Shown piece after piece: positions 8,171-15,769 of a DNA stretch of 64,000 bases. Both the position numbers and the translations under genes were made by a program. Each line of letters opens with the position of its first letter. Position 1 is the stretch's first letter. The notes under the pieces were generated by a model. That model searched no databases, had not been told where the DNA came from, and worked only from the letters and a program-made list of their open reading frames with translations. Source of the DNA: Allosphingosinicella indica (lineage in GTDB: Bacteria > Pseudomonadota > Alphaproteobacteria > Sphingomonadales > Sphingomonadaceae); NCBI RefSeq assembly GCF_900177405.1, contig NZ_LT840185.1, positions 1,107,501-1,171,500 of the forward strand, read 5' to 3'.

Positions 8171-8884
8171 TCAGCGGTAGAAGATGTGGTTGCCGATCGT
8201 CCCGACGCGCTTCAGGTTGCGCCAGCCGGGCGACACGTAGCGGGCGTGGAAGAACATCGCGTCGGCGCCCGCGCTCTCGGCGAGATCGTCCTCCGCGATC
8301 CGCGCGATCGCCACGGCCTTGCGCCAGGCATTGCTCGCCTTCGGGATCGACGGGATCTGGCCGCCGCGGACGAACGAGAATTGCCCGCGCTGCTTGACGA
8401 CGCCGCAATAAGAGGTGGGGAAACGCCCCGAGCCTGCGCGATTGATGATCACTTCGGCGACGGCGAGCTGGCCTTCCAGGGGCTCGCCCTTCGATTCGAA
8501 ATAGACCGCGCCGGCGAGACATTCGAGATCGTCGCTGCCGAGCTCGGTCGCGCCATGTTCTTCGACCAGCGATGCGAGCGAGGCCATCTTGCCGCCCGGG
8601 TTCGCGCCGTTGAGCGCGCCGCGCTCGTCTCCGCCGATCGCCGCCACCGCATGCTGCGCGACGGGCGTTGAGAAGTCGACGTCGTGGGAAAGGATCCGCT
8701 CGGCATCGGCCGTCTGCACCTGCGGCGCGGCGTCATCGATGGTGGCGGTAGCGTGGTCGATGTAGCGCGACGTGATCGGCGCGACATCGGTATCGAGGGC
8801 TTGCGACGGATCGGCGTAGGCGACCCCTGCGGCAAGCGTCAAAATCGCCGCGGCAAAGCCCGCGACGCGAAAATTCCTGGACAT
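8171..8884 (-). CDS. SleB-type cell-wall hydrolase
   Basis: 237 residues. A signal peptide (FAAAILTLAAGVAYA) is followed by a low-complexity region and, from about residue 120, a Hydrolase_2/SleB domain: CLAGAVYFESKGEPLEGQL with the catalytic Glu, then VAEVIINR, YCGVVKQRGQFSFV and the HARYVSPGW segment. Such enzymes are lytic transglycosylases or amidases acting on peptidoglycan; in non-sporeformers they take part in envelope remodelling. It is monocistronic with a terminator downstream. Confidence 0.87.
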   Translation of the reverse strand: MSRNFRVAGFAAAILTLAAGVAYADPSQALDTDVAPITSRYIDHATATIDDAAPQVQTADAERILSHDVDFSTPVAQHAVAAIGGDERGALNGANPGGKMASLASLVEEHGATELGSDDLECLAGAVYFESKGEPLEGQLAVAEVIINRAGSGRFPTSYCGVVKQRGQFSFVRGGQIPSIPKASNAWRKAVAIARIAEDDLAESAGADAMFFHARYVSPGWRNLKRVGTIGNHIFYR

Positions 8885-9051
8885 TCACTGCAAATTCTAT
8901 GCGGTCTGCGATCTGAGGCAGCGCCAGCGCGACTTGCGCCGATGCTGCGGATCGCCTCCCGTCTCGCGCGGCCCCCAAGCCAAATCAGGCTGTTGTGGGT
9001 GGCCCCCCGCTTCTAAGTGCCCGCCGCCCATTCCCGCCGCGGCTCGGGGGG

Positions 9052-9390
9052 TCAATCAAAAGCGGTCATTTCAGCGGCGAACCGTTCGGCTGACGCGATG
9101 TCCAGTTCTAAAATCCACAAATCGGGATCGAATTTTTGCCTGCTGGACAGGAACTTTTCGATCGATTCGGGGTTTGCCGCCTCCTCGCCAACCGTCCGCC
9201 AGCGATAGTTGCCGTCGGGATCGAGCAGCCGCTCCATCGCCGAACGCCGTACGCCGCGCTCGGCGAGGACGAGCAGAACCGAGCCCGCCTGCGCATCGCC
9301 CTTGGATAACACCGTCGCGAATCCGCCCTCCGCCTGGGCCTTGTCGCGCAACGCGCGGACCAGCACGTCGCTCGCCAGGCGCGGAGTCAT
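9052..9390 (-). CDS. DUF1491 family protein
   Basis: 112 residues of unknown function. The layout, LASDVLVRALRDKAQAEGGFATVLSKGDAQAGSVLLV followed by WILELDIASAERF, matches the small alphaproteobacterial DUF1491 family. Its start overlaps the stop of the thioesterase gene upstream (ATGA), so it is co-translated in the hpf/ptsN neighbourhood. The 167 bases between it and sleB contain no evident feature. Confidence 0.75.
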   Translation of the reverse strand: MTPRLASDVLVRALRDKAQAEGGFATVLSKGDAQAGSVLLVLAERGVRRSAMERLLDPDGNYRWRTVGEEAANPESIEKFLSSRQKFDPDLWILELDIASAERFAAEMTAFD

Positions 9391-9854
9391 CCGGCGCGAT
9401 AGCCGGCCAGGCCGGAGAGCGGGATGTGCGATCGCATGAAGGTGCCGGTGCCACGCGCGGCTTCCTCGCCTTCGGCATCGATCAACCGCGCCTCGCCGAC
9501 GAACACGCGGCGCTTGCCGCTCACCCAGCGGCCTTCGGCGACGACCTCGCCACCGCGCAGCGGCTTGGTGAACATCATGTTGAATGCGGTGGTCAGCAGG
9601 AAGCGATCGGTGACCAGGCTGTTGCAGGCATAGAAGGCGGCATCGTCCATCATCTTGAAATAGATAGTGCCGTGCGCCGCGCCGGCGGCGTGGCTGACGC
9701 TGTCGTCGATGGTGAAGCGGATCCGCGCCAGCCCCTCTTCCGCAATCTCGATGCGCGACTGGAAGAGCCGGTTGATCGGCGCGACTGCATAAAGCGATTC
9801 GAGCGCGCGATAATGGGCCGCTGCGCCGGCGCGATCGCCCGCGTCAGGCGGCAT
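9387..9854 (-). CDS. PaaI-type hotdog-fold thioesterase
   Basis: 155 residues from ATG 9854. The hotdog fold is indicated by HAAGAAHGTIYFKMMDDAAFYACNS, with the HGT and Asp positions of acyl-CoA thioesterases, and by the C-terminal ARGTGTFM. Substrate is probably an acyl- or aryl-CoA. Longer ATG-initiated reading to 9908 would overlap ptsN by more than 60 bases; 9854 leaves an overlap of 11. Confidence 0.8.
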   Translation of the reverse strand: MPPDAGDRAGAAAHYRALESLYAVAPINRLFQSRIEIAEEGLARIRFTIDDSVSHAAGAAHGTIYFKMMDDAAFYACNSLVTDRFLLTTAFNMMFTKPLRGGEVVAEGRWVSGKRRVFVGEARLIDAEGEEAARGTGTFMRSHIPLSGLAGYRAG

Positions 9855-10311
9855 CGGCGGATTCGGTGCCGGCGAGTAGCGCGTAGATCGCATCCTTCGA
9901 CCGCGCACCGCGCAGCTTCGCCACCGTCTGGCGATCGCGCAGCGCCCGGCTGACGCTGGCCAGCGCTTTCAGGTGATCGGCACCGGCATCGACCGGCGAC
10001 AGCAGTAGGAAGACGAGGTCAACCGGCAGGCCATCGACCGCATCGTAGGCAATCGGCTGTGCGAGCCGCGCGAAATAGCCGAACACCGCTGGCAGATCGG
10101 CGAGCTTGCCGTGCGGAATCGCGACGCCGCCGCCGAAGCCTGTCGATCCCAGCCGCTCGCGCTCGCTGAGCGCGGCGAGGATCGTCTTGGCGGGGAGCCC
10201 GGTCTGCCCGGCAGCCGCGTTGGCGAGGTGCTGAAACAGCGCCTTTTTGTTCTCGCCGAACAGGCCCGCATCGACCGCACCGATGGCGAGGAAATCACCG
10301 ACTTCATTCAT
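9844..10311 (-). CDS. ptsN: Nitrogen PTS enzyme IIA (PtsN)
   Basis: 155 residues. The phosphorylation-site histidine H67 sits in GGGVAIPHGK, the EIIA-Ntr signature. The fold continues with PVDLVFLLLSPVDAGADHLKALASVSR. PtsN is the output of the NPr phosphorelay and adjusts potassium transport, stringent response and envelope functions according to nitrogen status. The classical rpoN-hpf-ptsN order is kept only in part: hpf is upstream, but rpoN is not in the window. An upstream in-frame ATG at 10341 would add ten residues. Confidence 0.9.
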   Translation of the reverse strand: MNEVGDFLAIGAVDAGLFGENKKALFQHLANAAAGQTGLPAKTILAALSERERLGSTGFGGGVAIPHGKLADLPAVFGYFARLAQPIAYDAVDGLPVDLVFLLLSPVDAGADHLKALASVSRALRDRQTVAKLRGARSKDAIYALLAGTESADAA

Positions 10312-10377
10312 AAGCACCGTCGTTGCGACCGCCGGCCGCAAATCCCTCGAAGCTGATACGGCCGTGCGGCGCGCGCG

Positions 10378-10953
10378 TCAGTCGCGCTGCGGCTCGACCC
10401 AGCCGATCGTCCCGTCGCCGCGGCGATAGACCATGTTGAACTTGCCGCTGCCCGAATTGCGGAACAGCAAGGCGTTAGTGTTCCTGAGATCGAGCAGCAT
10501 CACCGCATCGGAGACGCTGGCGTCGGGAATATCGACGCGCGTTTCGGCTATGATCGGCGGATGATCGGTCGCCGGCGCTTCCTCCTCGTCGGCACGGAAC
10601 ACGGTGTAGCCCGCATCGGCCGGGATGTCGGCCAGCTCCAGCGCGGGCGCCGAAGAGCGGCTCTTCAACCGGTCCATGTAGCGGCGAAGTTGCTTTTCGA
10701 TCTTCTCGGCAGCGCCGTCGAACGCCGGGTGCGCGTCATTGGCATTGGCCGAGGCCTTGAGGATCACGCCCTGCATGACATGCGCGACGATGTCGCAGAC
10801 GAAGCTATGCTCGTGCGGGCCGCGGCCGAAGGTGACGTTGGCCGATATGGCGCGGGAGAAATATTTGTCCGCGATTCCGGTCATCCGCTCCTCGACATGC
10901 TGACGCAGCGCGTCGCCGGTATCGACCTGGTGACCCGAAACACGGATATCCAT
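10378..10953 (-). CDS. hpf: Long-form ribosome hibernation-promoting factor
   Basis: 191 residues. The N-terminal domain (MDIRVSGHQVDTGDALRQHV ... RRYMDRLK) is the YfiA/HPF ribosome-binding fold; after a linker the C-terminal domain (about 130-190, with DAVMLLDLRNTNALLFRN and GTIGWVEP) is the dimerisation domain of long HPF, which joins 70S ribosomes into 100S particles. Start 10953 is chosen from three ATGs because GGAG then lies six bases upstream. ptsN follows 66 bases downstream. Confidence 0.92.
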   Translation of the reverse strand: MDIRVSGHQVDTGDALRQHVEERMTGIADKYFSRAISANVTFGRGPHEHSFVCDIVAHVMQGVILKASANANDAHPAFDGAAEKIEKQLRRYMDRLKSRSSAPALELADIPADAGYTVFRADEEEAPATDHPPIIAETRVDIPDASVSDAVMLLDLRNTNALLFRNSGSGKFNMVYRRGDGTIGWVEPQRD

Positions 10954-10972
10954 CATATTCTCCATAACTGAC

Positions 10973-10997
10973 GCGGGCGGGTTAGGCCCCCGCCCGC
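10973..10997 (-). terminator. GC-rich hairpin between dnaQ and hpf
   Basis: Perfect 9-bp arms GCGGGCGGG (10973-10981) and CCCGCCCGC (10989-10997) with loop TTAGGCC, directly after the dnaQ stop and 20 bases before hpf. No T-run, so termination strength is uncertain. Confidence 0.4.
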
Positions 10998-11004
10998 GGG
11001 CGCG

Positions 11005-11703
11005 TCAACCGCGGCCCTCCACGCGATCCCATATGGCATCGGTCAACGTCGCTACAAAGGCCGCGTGGCGACGAAGTTCCTCGTCGCTGGGACGATGCGG
11101 TCGCGGCGGGCGGGCGACGGTGGCGACGATGATCGCATCGGCGGGTGCTTCGGCTGCTGCGGGAGCTTCGGCGGCCAGGGACAGGCCGATCTGCCGGCCG
11201 CCGGTCAGCTCGACATAGACCTGCGCAAGAAGCTGGGCGTCGATCAGCGCGCCATGCTTGATGCGCAGGCTCCGGTCGATCCCGTAGCGGGTGCAGAGCG
11301 CATCGAGGCTGTGCTTCGCGCCGGGATGCCGCTGCCGCGCGAGAACCAGCGTATCGACCATCCGCGTCATGCAGACGACCGGGCGGCTGCACAGGCCGAG
11401 CTCGTGATTGAGGAAGCCGAAATCGAACATCGCATTGTGCGCGATGAGCGGACTGTCCTCGAAAAATTCGAGTAGCGCCTCACACTGATCGGCGAACAGC
11501 GGCTTGTCGGAAAGGAAGATGTCGCTCAGCCCGTGCACCGCCTCCGCACCCGCGGGCATCGACCGGCCGGGGTTGAAATAAGCGTGGAACGTGCGGCCCG
11601 TTTCGACGCGGTTGAACATCTCGACACAGCCGATTTCCACCATCCGGTCGCCGCCTTGCGGGCTGAGTCCGGTGGTCTCCGTATCGAAGACGATTTCACG
11701 CAT
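11005..11703 (-). CDS. dnaQ: DNA polymerase III epsilon subunit (proofreading exonuclease)
   Basis: 232 residues. DEDDh exonuclease: Exo I FDTETTG (Asp7, Glu9), Exo II in LIAHNAMFDFGFL and Exo III H-x4-D in KHGALIDAQLLAQVY. The C-terminal ~55 residues are Ala/Pro-rich with a final helix, where epsilon binds the alpha subunit. It edits replication errors. Its place next to coaE, maf and the PpsR gene reproduces the left arm of the Caulobacter/Rickettsia origin cluster. Confidence 0.95.
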   Translation of the reverse strand: MREIVFDTETTGLSPQGGDRMVEIGCVEMFNRVETGRTFHAYFNPGRSMPAGAEAVHGLSDIFLSDKPLFADQCEALLEFFEDSPLIAHNAMFDFGFLNHELGLCSRPVVCMTRMVDTLVLARQRHPGAKHSLDALCTRYGIDRSLRIKHGALIDAQLLAQVYVELTGGRQIGLSLAAEAPAAAEAPADAIIVATVARPPRPHRPSDEELRRHAAFVATLTDAIWDRVEGRG

Positions 11704-11749
11704 GAAGACGTTATGGAACCGCCGCGCGAGCGAGGCAAGGGCAGCGCTG

Positions 11750-11819
11750 TTCCCCGGCGAAAGCCAGGGTCCAGTCTCGAGTGAAGCTTACGTGCTGGAC
11801 CCCGGCTTTCGCCGGGGAA
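11750..11819. repeat. REP-like inverted repeat between dnaQ and coaE
   Basis: Two 25-base arms (11750-11774 and 11795-11819) are inverted copies matching at 24 of 25 positions; each carries the core CCCCGGCGAAAGCC. The right arm lies inside the coaE reading frame and provides its last codons, including the stop at 11788. Confidence 0.85.
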
Positions 11820-12399
11820 CGGAAAGCGTCCGCACAATTCCGCTAACGGCTTCCCGTGTTTCTCCCAGCGATCCTCCTGTCGGGATGACGAAATCTGCGC
11901 GCGCGCGCTTTTCGGCGTCGGGGAGCTGGAGCGCGAGGATGCGCGCGAACTTCTCGGCGTTCATCCCAGGCCGCGCCAGCACGCGGACGCGCTGCACGTC
12001 GGCGGGGGCGGAGACGACCGCGATCTTGTCGACCTGATCCCACCCGCCCTTTTCGAAGAGCAGCGGAATGTCGAGCACGACGAACGGCGCCGCCTCATGC
12101 GCCGCCAGAAACTCCGCGCGCGCGAGCGCGACGGCGGGATGGATTAGCGCTTCCAGCCGCCCGAGCGCGTCGCCGTCACCCAACACACGTTCCGCCAGTG
12201 TCGTACGATTCACCCCCGCCGCGCTCGTGGTGCCCGGAAAATGCGCTTCGATCTCGGCGACAAGCGCACCCTCCGGGCCTTGCAGCCGGTGCACTTCGGC
12301 ATCGGCATCGAACACCGGCACACCCTCGTCCGCGAACATCGCCGCCACGGTCGATTTGCCCATGCCGATCGATCCGGTGAGGCCGAGGATCAGCGTCAT
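11788..12399 (-). CDS. coaE: Dephospho-CoA kinase
   Basis: 203 residues. P-loop GLTGSIGMGKST at 6-17, then DADAEVHRL, and the VVLDIPLLFEKGG segment of the CoaE family. It phosphorylates the 3'-OH of dephospho-CoA, the last step of coenzyme A synthesis. The start overlaps the maf stop by four bases. The C-terminal residues SVPRRKPGSST come from a REP-like repeat that has run into the gene; CoaE proteins normally end a few residues before this. Confidence 0.93.
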   Translation of the reverse strand: MTLILGLTGSIGMGKSTVAAMFADEGVPVFDADAEVHRLQGPEGALVAEIEAHFPGTTSAAGVNRTTLAERVLGDGDALGRLEALIHPAVALARAEFLAAHEAAPFVVLDIPLLFEKGGWDQVDKIAVVSAPADVQRVRVLARPGMNAEKFARILALQLPDAEKRARADFVIPTGGSLGETREAVSGIVRTLSVPRRKPGSST

Positions 12400-12989
12400 G
12401 ACGCCATCAGCCCGATTGCGCGCAGCTCAGCCAAAAGCGGTAGCAGCGGCAGGCCGAGAATCACGAAATGGCTCCCCTCGATCGCGGTGAAGAGCTGCGC
12501 GCCCGGCCCCTCGATCCGGTAGCCGCCGACGCCCCAGCGCACCGCCTCATATTCCTGGTCGAGATAATCGGCGAGGAAGGCATCGCTCAGTGGTCGCATC
12601 TTCAGCGCGACGCTTGCGACGTGCCGCCATCGGACCGCGCCCGCCTGGACGAGCGCCGCGCCGGAATGGAGCTGATGGGCTTCGCCCGCCATGCGCCGAA
12701 GCTGCGCCTTGGCATCCTCGCGCGATGCTGGCTTGTCGAGCATCGTGCCGTCGGCAAGTTCGAGCGTCTGGTCCGCGCCTAGCACCCAGGCGTCCGCCGC
12801 CGCGTCGGCCGAAATAGCCTTGCGCTCTGCCAGCGCTATCGCGAGCGCCGCAGCGTCAAGCCCGTCCGCGCGTAGCTCCCGCTTGACCACTTCCTCGTCG
12901 AGCGGCGCGTCGATGGTGACGAACTCCACGCCCGCCGCCGCGAGCATCGCCTGCCGCGCCGCGCTTTTCGACGCGAGCAGCAGGCTCAT
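12396..12989 (-). CDS. maf: Maf-family nucleotide pyrophosphatase
   Basis: 197 residues. The N-terminal LLASKSAARQAML is the Maf signature, followed by VLGADQTLEL (catalytic Asp) and KPASREDAKAQLRRMAG. Near the C-terminus is GVGGYRIEGPGAQLF, typical of Maf. These enzymes hydrolyse modified or canonical NTPs (m7GTP, dTTP/UTP types). Start at 12989 overlaps the PpsR stop (ATGA). In Caulobacter aroE lies between maf and coaE; here the two are directly fused in an overlap. Confidence 0.92.
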   Translation of the reverse strand: MSLLLASKSAARQAMLAAAGVEFVTIDAPLDEEVVKRELRADGLDAAALAIALAERKAISADAAADAWVLGADQTLELADGTMLDKPASREDAKAQLRRMAGEAHQLHSGAALVQAGAVRWRHVASVALKMRPLSDAFLADYLDQEYEAVRWGVGGYRIEGPGAQLFTAIEGSHFVILGLPLLPLLAELRAIGLMAS

Positions 12990-13807
12990 GCTGCGCCCTT
13001 CTCCGAACGCTCGTCGCATAATTTGACGATCGCGAAGGCGGTTTCCTCGATCGAGCGCCGGGTGACGTCGATCACCGGCCAGCCATGATCGGCGAACAGC
13101 CGCCGCGCGAAGGCGAGCTCGCTGCTCACCGCCTCCGCATCGACGTAATTGGTCTCCTCGACCTGGTTGAGCGCGAGCAGCCGATTGCGGCGGATCTGGA
13201 TCAGCCGGTCCGGATTGGTGGTGAGGCCGACGACCATCGGATGCTTCACCGTGAACAGATTGGGCGGTGGCGGCGCCTCTGGCACCAGCGGGATGTTCGC
13301 CACCTTGAAGCCGCGATTGGCGAGATAGATGGAGGTCGGCGTCTTCGACGTGCGCGAGACGCCGGCGAGAACGAGATCCGCTTCCTCCCAATTTTCCGAC
13401 CCCACGCCGTCATCGTGCGCGATGGTGAACTGGATCGCGTCGACGCGCGCGAAATAGGCTGCGTCCAGCGCATGCTGCCGCCCCGGCCGCGCCTTCGCCG
13501 CCTGGCCGGTGATTGCCGCCAGCGCATCGATCACCGGATCGAGCGCCGAAACCGCGGGGATGTTGCGCTTGCGGCACTTCTGCTCGAGCTCGCGGCGTAT
13601 GTGGGGGCTGACCAGCGTGAACAGCACCAGCCCCGGCCGCCGCTCGATATCGTCGAGCACGCGATCGAGATGGCCTTCGGAGCGGACCATCGGCCAGAAG
13701 TGGCGCACCGCCTCAACCCCATCGAACTGCGCGAGGCAGGCCTTCGCGACCACTTCGAGCGTTTCGCCGGTGGAATCGGAGAGCAGATGAAGGTGAAGCT
13801 GGCTCAG
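12986..13807 (-). CDS. PpsR-type kinase/pyrophosphorylase (DUF299), probable CTG start
   Basis: 273 residues if started at CTG 13807. The family N-terminus LHLHLLSDSTGETLE is encoded directly after this CTG, and no ATG, GTG or TTG occurs in frame between it and the upstream stop codon; the first conventional start is GTG 13753, which would remove the SDSTGET motif. An AGGGG at 13815-13819 is 7 bases before the CTG. Further motifs: LAGVSRTSKTPTSIYLA (P-loop-like) and the C-terminal RSIEETAFAIV. The family phosphorylates and dephosphorylates PEP synthetase or pyruvate phosphate dikinase with ADP. It is the RP001/CC0001 homologue that borders oriC in alphaproteobacteria (from memory). Confidence 0.82.
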   Translation of the reverse strand: MSQLHLHLLSDSTGETLEVVAKACLAQFDGVEAVRHFWPMVRSEGHLDRVLDDIERRPGLVLFTLVSPHIRRELEQKCRKRNIPAVSALDPVIDALAAITGQAAKARPGRQHALDAAYFARVDAIQFTIAHDDGVGSENWEEADLVLAGVSRTSKTPTSIYLANRGFKVANIPLVPEAPPPPNLFTVKHPMVVGLTTNPDRLIQIRRNRLLALNQVEETNYVDAEAVSSELAFARRLFADHGWPVIDVTRRSIEETAFAIVKLCDERSEKGAA

Positions 13808-14120
13808 CGGAAAGCCCCTGTGGAAAAGCGTGTGGGAATCGCTAGCGGAAGCCTGGGCGCGCTTTCAAGCATTGCCGCCGCCCACAGCCCGCGGATTCGA
13901 TCCACAGTATGGCGAACAGCGAAAAAGTTCCGGCGCGAAGCTGTGGAAAGCGGGGATCGTTCGTGCGAATCCCGGAGCCTGCGTGCGGCTCTTTCGAGTC
14001 AAGCTGTTTGCAAAATCGGGCGCAGGCAATAAACCCCGGCATCCGTCGCCCTACATCTTACATCAGACTCCTATTATAAGAATCCTTTAAGGATAGAAGA
14101 GCGGGAAGCCGGACGCCTCC
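13808..14120. other. oriC: Putative chromosomal replication origin (oriC)
   Basis: The 313-bp gap between the divergent PpsR and hemE genes. Seen: DnaA-box-like 9-mers TTTTCCACA (13819-13827, minus, one mismatch to TTATCCACA), CGATCCACA (13898-13906) and CTTTCCACA (13942-13950, minus), each with two mismatches; six GANTC sites at 13836, 13894, 13967, 13996, 14066 and 14080; an AT-rich segment about 14053-14095 suited to unwinding, ending in the 13-bp palindrome ATCCTTTAAGGAT (14082-14094). Known: hemE and the RP001 homologue flank oriC in Caulobacter and Rickettsia. Inferred: this is oriC. Gene orientation diverges from here on both sides, and parA, parB and parS lie within 10 kb. It must also hold the hemE promoter. 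Confidence 0.75.
13815..13819 (-). promoter_or_regulatory. Shine-Dalgarno supporting a CTG start of the PpsR gene
   Basis: AGGGG on the minus strand, spaced seven bases (CTTTCCG) from CTG 13807. A 22-codon open frame on the same strand (13804-13872) ends at the TGA of CTGA, so the CTG also overlaps a stop codon, as do ATG/GTG/TTG starts elsewhere in the window. Confidence 0.5.
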
Positions 14121-15161
14121 ATGACCATTCCGACCAAGCCCCTGCTCGCCGTCCTCAAGGGCGAAAAGCGCGCAATTCCGCCAATCTGGCTGATGCGTCA
14201 GGCCGGGCGCTACCTTCCTGAATATCGTGCGCTGAGGGCCGACAAGGGCGGTTTCCTCGATCTCGTCTACGATCCCGACGCCGCGGCGGAGGTAACGCTG
14301 CAGCCGCTCCGCCGCTTCGGCTTCGACGGGGCGATCCTCTTCTCCGACATCCTGATCGTACCCTACGCGCTCGGCATGGACCTGACGTTCGAGGCCGGCG
14401 AGGGGCCGCGCCTCGCGCCGCCGCTGTCCGAAGCGAGGCTTGCCGACCTGACGCCCGCCCCAGGGCGCCTGGAGCCGGTTTACGCGACGGTGGATAAGGT
14501 TGCACGGGCACTGGACCCCAATGTCACCTTTCTGGGGTTCGCAGGCAGCCCCTGGACCGTCGCGACCTATATGGTCGCGGGGCGCGGCAGCCGCGAGCAG
14601 GCGGAGGCGCGGCGCCTCGCCTATCGCGATCCCGAAGGCTTCGGCGCGATCATCGCCGCGGTCGAGGCGATGACGATCGACTATCTCTCCGGCCAGATCG
14701 GTGCCGGGGTCGAGGCGGTGCAATTGTTCGACAGCTGGTCGGGCAGCCTCAGTCCCGCGCAGTTCGAGCAATGGGTGATCGCCCCGACGCAGCGGATCGT
14801 CGCCGGGCTGAAAGCAAGGCATCCCGACGTGCCGGTGATCGGTTTCCCCAAGGGTGCCGGCGGCAAGCTCCCCGCTTATGCGGAAGCGACCGGGATCGAT
14901 GCGATCGGCGTGGACGAGACGGTGAACCCGGAATGGGCGGATGCGGTGCTGCCCAAGCACATGCCAGTGCAGGGTAATCTCGATCCCTTGGCGCTGATCA
15001 CCGGCGGCGCGGCGCTTGAATCGGCGGTGGCGCGCATCATATCGGCGTTCCGGGGAAGACCGCATATCTTCAATCTGGGCCACGGCATCCTGCCCGATGC
15101 GCCGATAGCGCATGTCGAGCAGCTTCTGCGGCTGGTCCGCGGCGGTGGAGACCGGGCTTGA
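14121..15161 (+). CDS. hemE: Uroporphyrinogen decarboxylase
   Basis: 346 residues, standard length. Signature 1 LMRQAGRYLPEYR (about 24-36) holds the substrate-binding Arg residues; signature 2 is present as GFAGSPWTVATYMVAG; FSDILIVPYALGM includes the catalytic Asp. It removes four carboxyl groups from uroporphyrinogen III to make coproporphyrinogen III in heme synthesis. Its stop overlaps the TTG start of hemJ, so both heme genes are translated together. It is the right border of the proposed origin. Confidence 0.97.
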   Translation: MTIPTKPLLAVLKGEKRAIPPIWLMRQAGRYLPEYRALRADKGGFLDLVYDPDAAAEVTLQPLRRFGFDGAILFSDILIVPYALGMDLTFEAGEGPRLAPPLSEARLADLTPAPGRLEPVYATVDKVARALDPNVTFLGFAGSPWTVATYMVAGRGSREQAEARRLAYRDPEGFGAIIAAVEAMTIDYLSGQIGAGVEAVQLFDSWSGSLSPAQFEQWVIAPTQRIVAGLKARHPDVPVIGFPKGAGGKLPAYAEATGIDAIGVDETVNPEWADAVLPKHMPVQGNLDPLALITGGAALESAVARIISAFRGRPHIFNLGHGILPDAPIAHVEQLLRLVRGGGDRA

Positions 15162-15613
15162 TCAATGATCTTCAGACGGCCCTCACCTTGACCTACGCCT
15201 GGATCAAGGCGGCGCATCTCATCTTCGTGATCTTCTGGATCGCGGGACTGTTCATGCTGCCGCGCTTCTACGTCTATCATCAGGAGTCCGCGCCGGGCTC
15301 CGATGAGGAAGCGCGATGGATCGAGCGTGAGCGTAAGCTCCGCACGATCATCATCACGCCGTCGATGATTCTCGTCTGGCTGCTCGGCCTCGCGCTCGTT
15401 TACATCACCGGCGCCTGGACGATGGGCTGGTTCCACGCAAAGCTCGCACTCGTCATCGGCCTCTCCGGCTATCACGGCTATATGGTCGGTTACGGCAAGA
15501 AGCTCGCTTCCGGCCAGCGACCGATGAGCGGCAAGGCGCTCCGGATGATGAACGAGATCCCCGGTGTCGTCACCGCGATCATCGTCATCCTGGTGATCGT
15601 GAAGCCGTTCTAG
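15158..15613 (+). CDS. hemJ: Protoporphyrinogen oxidase HemJ
   Basis: 151 residues with four predicted membrane helices. The first helix contains the conserved His20 in WIKAAHLIFVIFWIAGLFMLPR; the loop ERKLRTIIITPSMILVWLLG and the last helix preceded by MNEIPGVVTAIIV fit the HemJ (UPF0093) family, which oxidises protoporphyrinogen IX. Start is TTG 15158 within TTGA, overlapping the hemE stop. Confidence 0.92.
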   Translation: MINDLQTALTLTYAWIKAAHLIFVIFWIAGLFMLPRFYVYHQESAPGSDEEARWIERERKLRTIIITPSMILVWLLGLALVYITGAWTMGWFHAKLALVIGLSGYHGYMVGYGKKLASGQRPMSGKALRMMNEIPGVVTAIIVILVIVKPF

Positions 15614-15769
15614 GCGGCTCTCCGCAGTTGACTTGAAACGAAGGCGGGCTAAAGCCCGGGGCAAGTCGTTTTGCCCGCCGTCCGCGCGGGCCGTCCCATC
15701 CCAAAGAGATGCGCCAGCTTTCCCGGCCCGGCACGACTGATCCCAACTTTTTCATTCGAGATACCCGCA
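15614..15769 (+). promoter_or_regulatory. rho leader region
   Basis: 156 bases before rho. A TTGACT (15628-15633) followed by TAAAGC (15650-15655) at 16-base spacing is a weak promoter candidate. Short GC-rich palindromes follow (GGGCTAAAGCCC at about 15648; CGGGCC-type runs), and AACTTTTTCATTC precedes the start. rho genes are often autoregulated through the leader, but no specific structure was resolved. Confidence 0.3.

Noticed and set aside
12986-13753. GTG 13753 as start of the PpsR-type gene
   Set aside because: It would delete the conserved SDSTGET motif, which is present in frame directly upstream.
15628-15655. Strong promoter for rho
   Set aside because: TTGACT is good but the -10 candidates are poor; kept only as a weak note in the leader entry.
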